Source: an uncultured Oscillospiraceae bacterium (GTDB lineage: Bacteria; Bacillota; Clostridia; Oscillospirales; Oscillospiraceae). From it: a stretch of 32,287 nucleotides of DNA. The stretch lies in contig CAKTIH010000008.1 in the NCBI GenBank assembly GCA_934565615.1, positions 1 through 32,287 of the forward strand. Reading direction: 5' to 3'. How positions within the stretch are numbered: the first letter of the stretch is position 1; each line of letters begins with the position of its first letter. The position numbers were made by a program, and so were the translations under genes. Positions 15,699 through 22,704 of this stretch are shown in pieces. A model generated the notes under the pieces. It saw nothing but the letters and a program-made list of their open reading frames with translations, was not told where the DNA came from and made no database searches.

Positions 15699-16274
15699 AT
15701 GGTATTATACGAAGCACATATCAAGCACACTGAGGAGAGCCTTACCGCCCTCGCGCACATGCAGTATGACCTTTTCTGCACCGGCAACCGCATCGGCAGG
15801 ACGGCTATAGCCGCGGGTCTGTTTGTCTTTGGCGCGCTGAACTACACGCAGTGGTGGGGTCTGCTGCTGATCGCCTACGGCAGCTATCTCATTTCCAGCA
15901 AGTATGCCGCCGCGAACCGCACCGCGAAGAAGCTCGCCCAGCAGATAAGGGAGTCCGGCGGGGAGTACCCCTCCTCTAAGTATGTTTTTGAAGAAAACCG
16001 CATGCGCATCATTACTCTTCCTAATAATTCAGAGCTCGATCCGCTCCCCTATTCCGAGGTCGTAGGGCTCGGAGCGGATCTGTATAACTACTATATCTTC
16101 CGCACAGAGTTCGGTGGGTACATGATCCCGAAGTCCGAGCTCGGCGATAAGAGCGAGGAGTTCCGCCGCTTTATTGAGAAAAAGTCCGGCAAGCTTTTTG
16201 TGAGCAAACGCAGCCGTTTTGTGCGTCTGCGCGAATGGATGCACCGCCGTGATAACGAGCCGTATCATCTCTGA
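15699..16274 (+). CDS. YcxB-like membrane protein
   Basis: A 191-residue protein with two adjacent membrane helices (about residues 36-70) and a C-terminal cytoplasmic domain with the pattern YSEVVGLGADLYNYYIFRTEFGGYMIPKSEL, which fits the YcxB-like family. Function is unknown. The ATG follows AGGAG at 5-6 nt. It is a single-gene unit: the terminal hairpin at 16326-16368 lies downstream and the TRAP operon is divergent upstream. A TTGACA at 15614-15619 has no good -10 partner, so the promoter is uncertain. Confidence 0.8.
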   Translation: MVLYEAHIKHTEESLTALAHMQYDLFCTGNRIGRTAIAAGLFVFGALNYTQWWGLLLIAYGSYLISSKYAAANRTAKKLAQQIRESGGEYPSSKYVFEENRMRIITLPNNSELDPLPYSEVVGLGADLYNYYIFRTEFGGYMIPKSELGDKSEEFRRFIEKKSGKLFVSKRSRFVRLREWMHRRDNEPYHL

Positions 16275-16325
16275 GGCAGTGCACAGTTTTCTACTATTAT
16301 AAATAATGCTTCAAAACATGGAAGT

Positions 16326-16368
16326 ATGAGCAAACCGGGCAGCGGTATTCCCTGCCCGGTTTGCTCAT
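16326..16368. terminator. Strong hairpin after the YcxB-like gene
   Basis: Perfect 17-bp stem (16326-16342 with 16352-16368), 9-nt loop. No U-run follows immediately on either strand (the eight-T tract at 16393-16400 is 25 nt on), so it may act as a weak terminator or as an RNA-stabilising structure. Confidence 0.6.
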
Positions 16369-16477
16369 GCCAAAGTTCGGGAACATCCATAATTTTTTTT
16401 CATGGTTTATCTGCTTGATTTAAAAAACTTTTTACATCCGCTTCAGGATTTGTTAAGCAATATGTGGTAGTCTATGA

Positions 16478-16596
16478 GCGTTGACAAGTCGTTAGCCAAG
16501 CGACCCGTCCCGCCGGAGCTGTCCGGGCGCAGCGGTGATGTCCGGGTGCAACCCGGAATAAAGCCTACGCCGCCGCGCCATTGGCAAAGACAACGC
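16478..16596. ncRNA. Candidate structured RNA of unknown class
   Basis: This 119-bp stretch in the convergent gap between the YcxB-like and S24 genes can fold into a compact nested structure. P1 GCGTTG/CAACGC (16478-16483 with 16591-16596) closes it. P2 is at 16488-16493 with 16499-16504, P3 CCGGA/TCCGG at 16513-16526, and P4, a 10-bp stem (16527-16537 with 16568-16578, one A-C mismatch), is capped by P5 TCCGGGT/ACCCGGA (16541-16557). The P2 loop GCCA could also pair with TGGC at 16582-16585 as a pseudoknot. The strand is unsettled: each strand has one wobble and one mismatch in P4. No clear promoter is visible. No riboswitch, 6S, SRP, RNase P or tmRNA signature is recognised. Confidence 0.42.
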
Positions 16597-16613
16597 CGGT
16601 GTATAAATAATTA

Positions 16614-16649
16614 CTTGAGCGCAGTCCAAAACGGCGGACCGCGCTCAAG
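16614..16649 (-). terminator. Terminator of the S24-like gene
   Basis: On the minus strand CTTGAGCGCGGTCC pairs with GGACTGCGCTCAAG over 14 bp (one G-U), 8-nt loop, followed by the U-rich TAATTATTTAT. The stem overlaps the stop codon. On the plus strand the wobble becomes an A-C mismatch, which favours the minus strand. Confidence 0.75.
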
Positions 16650-17022
16650 ACAATTTTATGGGCTTTTTTCCCGCCGTGCCGTATATCGGCATCGGCAGCT
16701 TTTTATCCGTCAGCACCCTGCCGAGGCAGCGGCACTGCCCGCGCTCTTTTCGGTCGATGCGGATGTTCTCGCTCTCCCGCCGCGGATTTGCGCACAGCAG
16801 GTACAGTGCGCCGGTATAATCCTCGCACCACTGGCGGCAGTAGACCGCGCCGCGGTAGAGAAACAGCCCCGCTTCCCCCTCTGCCGGTGTCTGCTTGCGG
16901 CTCACGCACACGCGCTCTCCCCTTTTTATGTATGGCTCCATGCAGTCGCTCTCCGCCACGAAGCAAAAGTCAGTACCCTCCGGCAGACTCGTGGAGTCCT
17001 CAAGGCAGTAATCCTCTCGCAC
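16645..17022 (-). CDS. Small Cys-rich S24 (LexA-type) peptidase-like protein with altered catalytic residues
   Basis: A 125-residue protein that resembles the C-terminal S24 domain of LexA/CI-type regulators but lacks the DNA-binding half. The nucleophile motif usually written GDSMEP reads SDCMEPYI here (Cys27), and the segment expected to hold the general-base Lys reads AVYCRQWCED, with Arg63 at the likely position. The fold-specific C-terminal LYLLCANP is kept. It has nine Cys in all. The GTG at 17022 is preferred: AAGGAG lies 10 nt upstream, whereas the GTG three codons earlier is almost on top of it. It is a single gene; a TTGACT box lies at 17083-17078. Autoproteolysis may be lost or use Cys. 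Partner and function are unknown. Confidence 0.72.
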   Translation of the reverse strand: MREDYCLEDSTSLPEGTDFCFVAESDCMEPYIKRGERVCVSRKQTPAEGEAGLFLYRGAVYCRQWCEDYTGALYLLCANPRRESENIRIDRKERGQCRCLGRVLTDKKLPMPIYGTAGKKPIKLS

Positions 17023-17134
17023 AGCGCTCACTCTCCTTTATATAAAGCATATATAAATTAAGCCATTTGCGCTATACAGTCAATGCTCAGTGCCCATAAA
17101 ATGTAAAATTTTAATCAAGAAATTTGAAATACTC

Positions 17135-17162
17135 TTGGCAAAATCAAAAGCCGTGGTAGAAT
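17135..17162 (+). promoter_or_regulatory. Promoter of the plsC-reductase pair
   Basis: -35 TTGGCA (17135-17140), 16-bp spacer, -10 TAGAAT (17157-17162), one mismatch in each box. The following 17163-17215 is very A/T-rich leader. Confidence 0.72.
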
Positions 17163-17221
17163 GAATCTTAATGAAATTTAAATATTTTAAATTTTAGTTT
17201 TCAAAAGGCGGTGCTTTAGCT

Positions 17222-18034
17222 TTGATACTTCTGTTTCTTCTGCTGTCACTTGCGGCGGCAATTATATATGTACACTTCGCGGGCTTTGTGATGTGGAAAA
17301 CCCTGCTGCTGTTCGCGGGCTGCTTCATCGCGCTGAACATTCTGTTCCTGCTGTTCTGGGCAGTCGTCGCGATCTTTGTCTCGACCGCGAAGCCCATCAC
17401 AAAGCAGAGCGGTATCTGCCGTCTCGGCTGCATTTCCGTCAGCTCTGTCATGTGCGGCTACGCTTGGGTGCGCACGCACATCCACGGCATGGATAAGCTG
17501 CCCATGGGCGAGCGCTTCCTGTTCGTGTGCAACCACCGCTCGATGTTCGACCCGCTCATCGTTATGAGCAAGCTCCGGGATTATAACATTTCCTTTATCT
17601 CCAAGCCCTCCAACATGCGCATACCCGTCGTCGGGCGCGTGTCCTACGGCGCGGGCTTCCTGCCCATCGACCGCGAGAATAACCGCAACGCCCTCAAGAC
17701 CATCCTCACCGCCGCGGACTATCTGGAAAAGGACATCTGCTCCGTCGGCATCTACCCCGAGGGTACGCGCAGCAAGACCCCGTCGCTGCTGCCTTTCCAC
17801 CCCGGCTCCTTCAAAATCGCGCAGAAGGCCGGCGTCCCGCTGGTCATCGCCTCTATAAGCGGCAGCGAGAAGATCAAGAAAAATCTCTTCCTCCGCCCCA
17901 CTGATGTTGATCTTAACATTCTCGACGTCGTCCCCGCGGATAAGGTCAAGGAAATGAGCACAAACGAGCTTGCGGACTACAGCCGCGGCCTTATCGAGCG
18001 CAGCCTTCCGCAGGCTGCGAAGGAGGCGGTATGA
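17222..18034 (+). CDS. plsC: 1-acyl-sn-glycerol-3-phosphate acyltransferase family protein
   Basis: Membrane-bound acyltransferase of 270 residues, probably the second acylation in phosphatidic acid synthesis. The catalytic HX4D motif is NHRSMFD (His105, Asp110) and the glycerol-phosphate binding motif is EGTRS (180-184). Three hydrophobic stretches precede it (2-17, 27-53 and a weaker one near 70). The start is TTG 17222, 10 nt after AAAGGCGG; an in-frame ATG at codon 24 would cut the first helix. It overlaps the reductase gene by 4 nt, so the two are co-translated in a lipid-related operon. It could act on another acyl acceptor; the family call is firm, the substrate is inferred. Confidence 0.9.
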   Translation: MILLFLLLSLAAAIIYVHFAGFVMWKTLLLFAGCFIALNILFLLFWAVVAIFVSTAKPITKQSGICRLGCISVSSVMCGYAWVRTHIHGMDKLPMGERFLFVCNHRSMFDPLIVMSKLRDYNISFISKPSNMRIPVVGRVSYGAGFLPIDRENNRNALKTILTAADYLEKDICSVGIYPEGTRSKTPSLLPFHPGSFKIAQKAGVPLVIASISGSEKIKKNLFLRPTDVDLNILDVVPADKVKEMSTNELADYSRGLIERSLPQAAKEAV

Positions 18035-18759
18035 TGCGCGTCGCACTTGTTACGGGCTCCTCACGCGGCATCGGTGCGCAGTGCGCCCGAGCTCTCGCAA
18101 AAGAGGGCTATGCAGTGTGCATAAACTGCGTTGAGCGCACAGACAAGGCCGAGGCCCTTGCCGAGGAACTCAAGGCCAACGGAGCTAATGCCATCTGGCA
18201 GCAGGCTGACGTGGCCGACGCGCTGGCGGTTCGCGAAATGGTCGCGCGCACGGAGCGCGAGCTGGGGCATATCTCCCTGCTCGTCAACAATGCAGGTATC
18301 GCAAAGCAGCAGCAGTTTCAGGACATCGAGCCTGAGACGTGGAAGCGCATTTTTGACGTGAACCTTGGCGGCTGCTTCAATACCATTCAGGCCGTCCTGC
18401 CACACATGCTGCATGAGCACTCCGGATGCATCATCAACATGTCCTCCATCTGGGGCATGCACGGCGCGTCCTGCGAGGTCGCATATTCGTCCACCAAGCA
18501 CGCTATCGTCGGGCTGACGCGCTCCCTCGCTGCGGAGCTTGCGCCCTCCGGGATCCGCGTCAACTGCATCGCCCCCGGCGTAATCAACACCGATATGGTC
18601 CAGGTGCTCGGCCGCGAGACGCTGGACATGCTCGCCGACGAAATACCGCTGCGCAAGCTCGGCCGCCCTGAGGACATCGCCGAGGCCATGCTGTTTCTCG
18701 CAAGGAGCGAGTACACCACCGGTCAGGTCATCTCCGTTGACGGCGGGTTTATAATTTGA
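18031..18759 (+). CDS. Short-chain dehydrogenase/reductase, FabG-like
   Basis: A 242-residue NAD(P)H-dependent SDR. The Rossmann motif TGSSRGIG is at 8-15, NNAG at 86-89, and the catalytic residues Ser139, Tyr152 and Lys156 (YSSTK) are in place; the end (ITDGQVISVDGG-like, here TTGQVISVDGGFII) is typical of 3-oxoacyl-ACP reductases. The start overlaps plsC (ATGATG, the first ATG used here). Pairing with an acyltransferase suggests fatty acid or lipid metabolism, but many FabG-like proteins serve other substrates, so no symbol is given. Confidence 0.9.
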   Translation: MMRVALVTGSSRGIGAQCARALAKEGYAVCINCVERTDKAEALAEELKANGANAIWQQADVADALAVREMVARTERELGHISLLVNNAGIAKQQQFQDIEPETWKRIFDVNLGGCFNTIQAVLPHMLHEHSGCIINMSSIWGMHGASCEVAYSSTKHAIVGLTRSLAAELAPSGIRVNCIAPGVINTDMVQVLGRETLDMLADEIPLRKLGRPEDIAEAMLFLARSEYTTGQVISVDGGFII

Positions 18760-18787
18760 GATTATTTTCCATTAAGAATCAATACTG

Positions 18788-18829
18788 AAAAGAGGATGCT
18801 GCGAGTTTTATTTCGCTGCATCCTCTTTT
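18788..18829. terminator. Bidirectional terminator between the SDR and Sel1 genes
   Basis: AAAAGAGGATGC (18788-18799) pairs with GCATCCTCTTTT (18818-18829), with an inner GCGA/TCGC extension across one T-T mismatch. Both strands end in TTTT, so the convergent genes share it. Confidence 0.88.
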
Positions 18830-18842
18830 AGGTTTAACCTTT

Positions 18843-20255
18843 TCAGGCCATCAAATCTTTAAGCTCAGGATAGTGATCCGGATACTGGTCTACGATTTGC
18901 ACCATAGTATCGTAATACGAAGAATCCGTATTGTCCTTGGCCATCTTGAGATATTCTGCCGCTTTGGCAAAGTCCTTCTCCAGTCCGTATTCGCCATCAC
19001 AGTATGCTCCTGCCATATTTACCTGACATAGCATGCTGCCAAGCTCGGCCCCCTTGATCGTCCAGTTTATGTAATCGCTGTCCTCCATGTCATATAGACT
19101 AAGATCGTCTGCCGCGTCCACAATGCCGTTTTCTATAGCCACCTTGCAGTATTCCAGACTCTTGTCCATATCTACCGCTCCGTAAAACGGCATGCGGTAT
19201 ATCTGTTCCAGAATATACATCGAATCGCCGTCTCCGGCATCGGCCGCCATTGTCATCCATTTGATCCCTTCCTCGGTGTCCATTTCAACATAGCTGTCTC
19301 TTACTCCAAGATAAAGATCACCGAGAAATACCTGAGCATCTATATTGCCAGCTTCCGCCGCCGAGGTGAACCAGCTTATTGCCGTATCAGTATCCGGCTC
19401 CGAACCCACGCCGAAAAGATAGCACTGCGCAAGGTAGTACATGGAATCTGTATCGTGATTCTCATTGACCGCCTCCTTGAGAAGCTTGAAGGCCTCGGCT
19501 TCATCAACGTCCGTGCCGTAACCAAATAGATAGCATCTGGCAAGCATGTCCTTTGCGCCGGGATAGCCGTCGCCCGCCGCGGTTTTGAAGCAGTCAAGCG
19601 CGGTTTTGTAATTTCCCATATCAAAATTGCAAAGACCAAGACCGTAGCGCGCGTTTATATTTTCCTGTGATGCGGCTGCTTCAAACAGCTCTGCCGCTTT
19701 ATTCAGGTCATAATCTACCCCTGCTCCGTAATAGTAGCACCAGCCGAGGTTGTTCTGCCCCCAGGCCATCCCGGCATCAGCCGCCTCCGTGTACAGTTCT
19801 GCCGCTTTCGCCAAATCTCTTGTCACGCCGTAGCCATTTTCATACATATATCCAAGGGTGACGCATGCGTCCATGTTGCCCTGCTCATAAGCTTTCGTGC
19901 AGAGATCAACAGCCTTGCTGTAATCCTGCTTCACACCGCTGCCATCAAGATACATAGATCCAAGCGTATACTGTGCTCCTGCGCTGCCCTGTTCAGCCGC
20001 GGCGGCGTATAGCTCCGCTGCCTTGGCATAGTTCTGCTCCGTGCCCTGACCGTAATAGTAGCAGTCGCCGAGCAGCGCCTGAACATCCGCGTTGCCGCTA
20101 TCGCGGTTTTCATCCAGAATGGCAAACGCTCCGGCATAATCTCCTGCGTCATACATCTGGCTTGCCTCTTCAAAGGCTTTTGCCCCTTTGTCTCCGCAGG
20201 CACATAAAGTGAGCGCCATAGCGCATAGTAAAATGACACTTATTATCTTTTTCAT
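18843..20255 (-). CDS. Sel1-like repeat lipoprotein
   Basis: A 470-residue surface lipoprotein: signal peptide with lipobox LCAC (Cys20), then about ten Sel1-type tetratricopeptide-like repeats of about 36 residues (pattern A-LG--Y--G-GV--D--KA--LY--AA--G), the most regular between residues 57 and 200; later copies are more diverged. Such repeats form superhelical protein-binding surfaces; the partner is unknown. The ATG at 20255 (MKKIISV) is chosen because the signal peptide starts there; a longer frame begins 11 codons earlier. It is transcribed alone from a good promoter that lies back to back with an XRE regulator gene, which may control it. Confidence 0.88.
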   Translation of the reverse strand: MKKIISVILLCAMALTLCACGDKGAKAFEEASQMYDAGDYAGAFAILDENRDSGNADVQALLGDCYYYGQGTEQNYAKAAELYAAAAEQGSAGAQYTLGSMYLDGSGVKQDYSKAVDLCTKAYEQGNMDACVTLGYMYENGYGVTRDLAKAAELYTEAADAGMAWGQNNLGWCYYYGAGVDYDLNKAAELFEAAASQENINARYGLGLCNFDMGNYKTALDCFKTAAGDGYPGAKDMLARCYLFGYGTDVDEAEAFKLLKEAVNENHDTDSMYYLAQCYLFGVGSEPDTDTAISWFTSAAEAGNIDAQVFLGDLYLGVRDSYVEMDTEEGIKWMTMAADAGDGDSMYILEQIYRMPFYGAVDMDKSLEYCKVAIENGIVDAADDLSLYDMEDSDYINWTIKGAELGSMLCQVNMAGAYCDGEYGLEKDFAKAAEYLKMAKDNTDSSYYDTMVQIVDQYPDHYPELKDLMA

Positions 20256-20306
20256 TTTCTCAAATCCCTTCTTTTTAGTATCGTGCAAACTAAAGTGTCT
20301 GTCTGT

Positions 20307-20335
20307 AATATAACGTTATAAGGGCAAAATGTCAA
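20307..20335 (-). promoter_or_regulatory. Sel1 lipoprotein promoter with central palindrome
   Basis: -35 TTGACA (20335-20330), 17-bp spacer, -10 TATATT (20312-20307). The 12-bp perfect palindrome TATAACGTTATA (20309-20320) overlaps the -10 and could be an operator. For the divergent XRE gene, an extended -10 (TGTGATAAT, 20350-20357) lies on the plus strand. Confidence 0.75.
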
Positions 20336-20407
20336 GTGCAAACATCTTTGTGATAATGAAATATCTCGGTGATTGCTTTACCATACTCAACATTGGAGGG
20401 TGTTAAA

Positions 20408-20698
20408 ATGATTGCTGAAAAAATAAAAAGCCTTCGTGAGAAGAAGGGTCTTACCCAATCGGAGCTCGCCCGGCGTTTGGGAATAACCCGGTCGAGCGTC
20501 AATGCGTGGGAGATGGGGATATCTGTACCCTCCACTCAATATATCGTCGAACTGGCAAATATATTTGGCGTTTCATCGGATTTTCTGCTCGGCATAAACG
20601 ATCGAGCCACGATAAGCGCAGACGGACTTTCTCATGAGGATGTTGAGCTGCTGTTTGAAATTGCCGAGCACCTGAGAAAGAACCGGCGCAAAGAGTGA
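20408..20698 (+). CDS. XRE-family HTH transcriptional regulator
   Basis: A 96-residue DNA-binding protein. The HTH_3 domain covers residues 1-62 (IKSLREKKGLTQSELARRLGI, then SVNAWEMGISVPST and SSDFLLGIND); the short C-terminus (HEDVELLFEIAEHLRKNRRKE) is probably a helical dimerisation tail. GGAGG lies 8 nt before the ATG. It is divergent from the Sel1 lipoprotein across a 152-bp gap with a palindrome at the lipoprotein -10, so repression of that gene and of itself is a reasonable guess. A strong terminator follows. Confidence 0.9.
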   Translation: MIAEKIKSLREKKGLTQSELARRLGITRSSVNAWEMGISVPSTQYIVELANIFGVSSDFLLGINDRATISADGLSHEDVELLFEIAEHLRKNRRKE

Positions 20699-20738
20699 CC
20701 AAGTAGATACAAGCACTTATATTACGGCATGCAAATCG

Positions 20739-20782
20739 AAAAGAGCCGACTTCCCTTGTTCGCAAGGGGAGTCGGCTCTTTT
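20739..20782. terminator. Bidirectional terminator between XRE and fic
   Basis: A 20-bp stem with one T-G wobble (20739-20758 with 20763-20782), 4-nt ttcg loop, A/T tracts on both sides. It serves the plus-strand XRE gene and the minus-strand fic gene. Confidence 0.93.
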
Positions 20783-20843
20783 CGGCTGAATGGATAAAGC
20801 CTCTCAGCCGCTGGTTCCATCTGTTTTAGAAGTATTCGTATAA

Positions 20844-21449
20844 TTACAGTTCCTCAGTCTTGAAAGTGGTATAGCCCTCGTAGTAATAGCTGTGGTCTAT
20901 ACCTTTCATATATATATCGCGGCTGTCTACATCATCCGTCAGTGCCGCTTTCAGCAGCACCTTGATCTCTGTGTCACGGATGGGACTGCGCTCCATAGCA
21001 AGCAGGTAATCCTCCTTGTCTACCCGGCTCCAGTCCACTACCTTACCTATGCCGTTTTTCAGCATCAGGTCAAGCCAGATGCGCATGCTGCGTCCATTGC
21101 CCTCCCGAAACGGGTGGGCAATGTTCATTTCAACATATTTTTCGACGATCTCGTCATAAGTCGACTGCGGCATTTTATCAATGCTTGCAAGCGCTGCGTC
21201 GAGATACATCAGCGGTGCAAAGCGGAAATTGCCCTTTGCAAGATTCACCGTGCGTATCTCGCCCGCGAAGCCGTAAATATCCTCAAAGAGATACCTGTGT
21301 ATTTCCTTCAGCGCTGCGAACGTACCGGTAGGCAGCGCGGCAAGAGTGCCGCTTTCAAACATCTGCGCCGCTTTCTTCTTGCTTATTCTTTCTTCCTCAC
21401 GGGCAAGCTCCGCCGAATCGGTGATGCCCAATTTGTTTTCAAGAGCCAT
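20844..21449 (-). CDS. fic: Fic-domain protein, class III (autoinhibited) AMPylase
   Basis: A 201-residue Fic enzyme predicted to transfer AMP from ATP to target hydroxyl groups. The active-site loop HPFREGNGRSMR (112-123) has the catalytic His112 and all nucleotide-binding residues. The C-terminus carries the inhibitory motif S-x-x-x-E-G (SYYYEGY, Ser187, Glu191, Gly192), which defines class III, as in Neisseria meningitidis NmFic; the segments KYVEMNIAHPF and KGI(D/E)xSYYYEGY are strikingly like that protein. Targets of NmFic-like enzymes include DNA gyrase B in the literature as I recall it; the target here is unknown. GGAGG lies 7 nt upstream. It needs no separate antitoxin. Its neighbour in divergent orientation is a MazF-like toxin. 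Confidence 0.93.
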   Translation of the reverse strand: MALENKLGITDSAELAREEERISKKKAAQMFESGTLAALPTGTFAALKEIHRYLFEDIYGFAGEIRTVNLAKGNFRFAPLMYLDAALASIDKMPQSTYDEIVEKYVEMNIAHPFREGNGRSMRIWLDLMLKNGIGKVVDWSRVDKEDYLLAMERSPIRDTEIKVLLKAALTDDVDSRDIYMKGIDHSYYYEGYTTFKTEEL

Positions 21450-21479
21450 AGCGCCCCTCCGTTCACTCGGTATATATTA

Positions 21480-21509
21480 ATTATACCACACTCTCCCCAT
21501 ATAAGTAAA
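21480..21509 (-). promoter_or_regulatory. fic promoter
   Basis: -35 TTTACT (21509-21504), 18-bp spacer, -10 TATAAT (21485-21480) on the minus strand, 30 nt before the fic ATG. Confidence 0.65.
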
Positions 21510-21663
21510 CGCAGCTATTCCGGTTTATCATTTTTAAGTATAATTTTCATCGTATCTGGTGAGACTAATTTCAGCACCCGGTATATTATTTTACATATTA
21601 TGTATTGGGCGACTATTCAGGCGGCGGCAATACCCCGCCGCAAAGTCGGAGTGTGAGTCAGTC

Positions 21664-22008
21664 ATGGTCAGACGAGGAGATATCTATTACGCCGACCTCA
21701 GCCCTGTAGTGGGCAGCGAGCAGGGCGGCATGCGCCCGGTGCTTATCGTCCAGAACGACACCGGCAACAAGCACAGTCCCACTGTGATCGCCGCAGCCAT
21801 AACCAGCCAGATAGGCAAGGCACGGCTGCCGACGCATATAGAGCTTCACGCCCAGAGCGTGGGACTGAACCGCGACAGTGTAATTCTTTTGGAGCAGATA
21901 CGCACGATCGACAAGTCCCGTCTGCGCGAGCGGATGGGTAAGCTTGACGACGGAACCATGACCGCCGTTGACAACGCTCTGGCCGTCAGCTTCGGCCTGC
22001 TCAACTGA
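21664..22008 (+). CDS. MazF/PemK-family endoribonuclease toxin (EndoA-like)
   Basis: A 114-residue protein matching chromosomal MazF/EndoA of Bacillota over its whole length: MVRRGDIYYADLSPVVGSEQGG, RPVLIVQNDTGN, SPTVIAAAITS, LLEQIRTIDKSRL. It would cleave mRNA at short specific sequences. The ATG at 21664 gives the family start; GGAG is rather far (12 nt). No MazE-like antitoxin frame can be found in the 214 bp upstream, where the neighbour is divergent fic, or just downstream. It may be an orphan whose antitoxin is elsewhere. A TTTACA/TATTCA pair (18-bp spacer) near 21593-21621 is a possible promoter. Confidence 0.92.
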   Translation: MVRRGDIYYADLSPVVGSEQGGMRPVLIVQNDTGNKHSPTVIAAAITSQIGKARLPTHIELHAQSVGLNRDSVILLEQIRTIDKSRLRERMGKLDDGTMTAVDNALAVSFGLLN

Positions 22009-22043
22009 GTCGGCTTTATATGAATCGGCATGTATCTCATATA

Positions 22044-22071
22044 TCTCCCGCCCATATAATTGGACGGGAGA
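22044..22071 (+). terminator. Terminator after the MazF-like gene
   Basis: TCTCCCG/CGGGAGA with an inner CCA/TGG pairing and a TATAAT loop, followed by CTTTATTT. It is moderately strong and ends 20 bp before the next ATG. Confidence 0.7.
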
Positions 22072-22091
22072 CTTTATTTGGGGGCGACGCT

Positions 22092-22643
22092 ATGGACTAT
22101 CCGCTTATAATAGACGGCATTGAAGCCGGTACTCTTTCCGTCAGTGAGGAAGGCCTGTACACCTGCTTTGAGGCGCGCGCCGGGGAGCACGACGGACTTG
22201 TGCGGCTCTGGGTCTGCGGCGGCGTGGAGCGCGCCTACCTCGGCGTCATGCAGCCGTGGAGCGGCGGGCTATATCTGCGCCGCCGGCTGAGCCGCAGTGA
22301 GCTGAAGGGCTTTCCCGCGCAGATAGAATACGCGACGGATCAAGGCGGAGAAAGTTTACATAACGTAAATAATTCAACTTCAAAAGTCGATATTGAGCCT
22401 GTTGATTTCGATGTTAGTTTACATAATTTAGTCGGTGCTTCAAGTACTCCCTCCTGCCCGTTCCCGGCCGATATCCCGGAGGACACACTGTCCCTGCAAT
22501 GGTTCTCCCGGCGTGACGGAACGCTTGTCTCCTTCGACGGGATAAGCTGCCTTGTCGCGCTGCCGGCGGAGCTGCGCCATGCCGACCGGCGCGCCGTTAT
22601 CCGCGAGATCGCGGGGCGGAAATACATGATATTCCGCTATTGA
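22092..22643 (+). CDS. Uncharacterised protein
   Basis: A 183-residue soluble protein with no family I recognise. The N-terminal half (MDYPLIIDGIEAGTLSV, then LYTCFEARAGEHDGLVRLWVCGG and YLGVMQPWSGGLYLRRRLSRSELKGFP) is beta-rich and looks conserved, like a small all-beta domain. The middle (residues about 80-120) is Ser/Asn/Asp-rich, A/T-richer and probably a linker. The C-terminus repeats a beta-like pattern ending AGRKYMIFRY. The ATG at 22092 is preferred over an upstream frame that overlaps the terminator; GGGGGCG precedes it. Coding bias fits the neighbourhood except in the linker. Confidence 0.75.
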   Translation: MDYPLIIDGIEAGTLSVSEEGLYTCFEARAGEHDGLVRLWVCGGVERAYLGVMQPWSGGLYLRRRLSRSELKGFPAQIEYATDQGGESLHNVNNSTSKVDIEPVDFDVSLHNLVGASSTPSCPFPADIPEDTLSLQWFSRRDGTLVSFDGISCLVALPAELRHADRRAVIREIAGRKYMIFRY

Positions 22644-22668
22644 GTATTTTGCGTTTTTGTTATATAAT
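22640..22668 (+). promoter_or_regulatory. Promoter of the nucleoside phosphorylase gene
   Basis: -35 TTGAGT (22640-22645, overlapping the preceding stop codon), 17-bp spacer, perfect -10 TATAAT (22663-22668). Confidence 0.75.
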
Positions 22669-22704
22669 ACAAAATTACTTAGAAAGAGCACGGAGGTACA
22701 TAAC

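Noticed and set aside
16478..16596. tmRNA or 6S RNA in the gap near 16500
   Set aside because: The minus strand contains GCTAACGAC, which recalls a tmRNA tag, but there is no tRNA-like end and no resume codon context. The fold is not the long open rod of 6S RNA.
16474..17061. 195-codon plus-strand frame starting in the structured gap
   Set aside because: It covers the candidate RNA and then runs antisense through the S24-like gene. No ribosome site precedes its start, and the product is rich in Arg and Pro with no family pattern.
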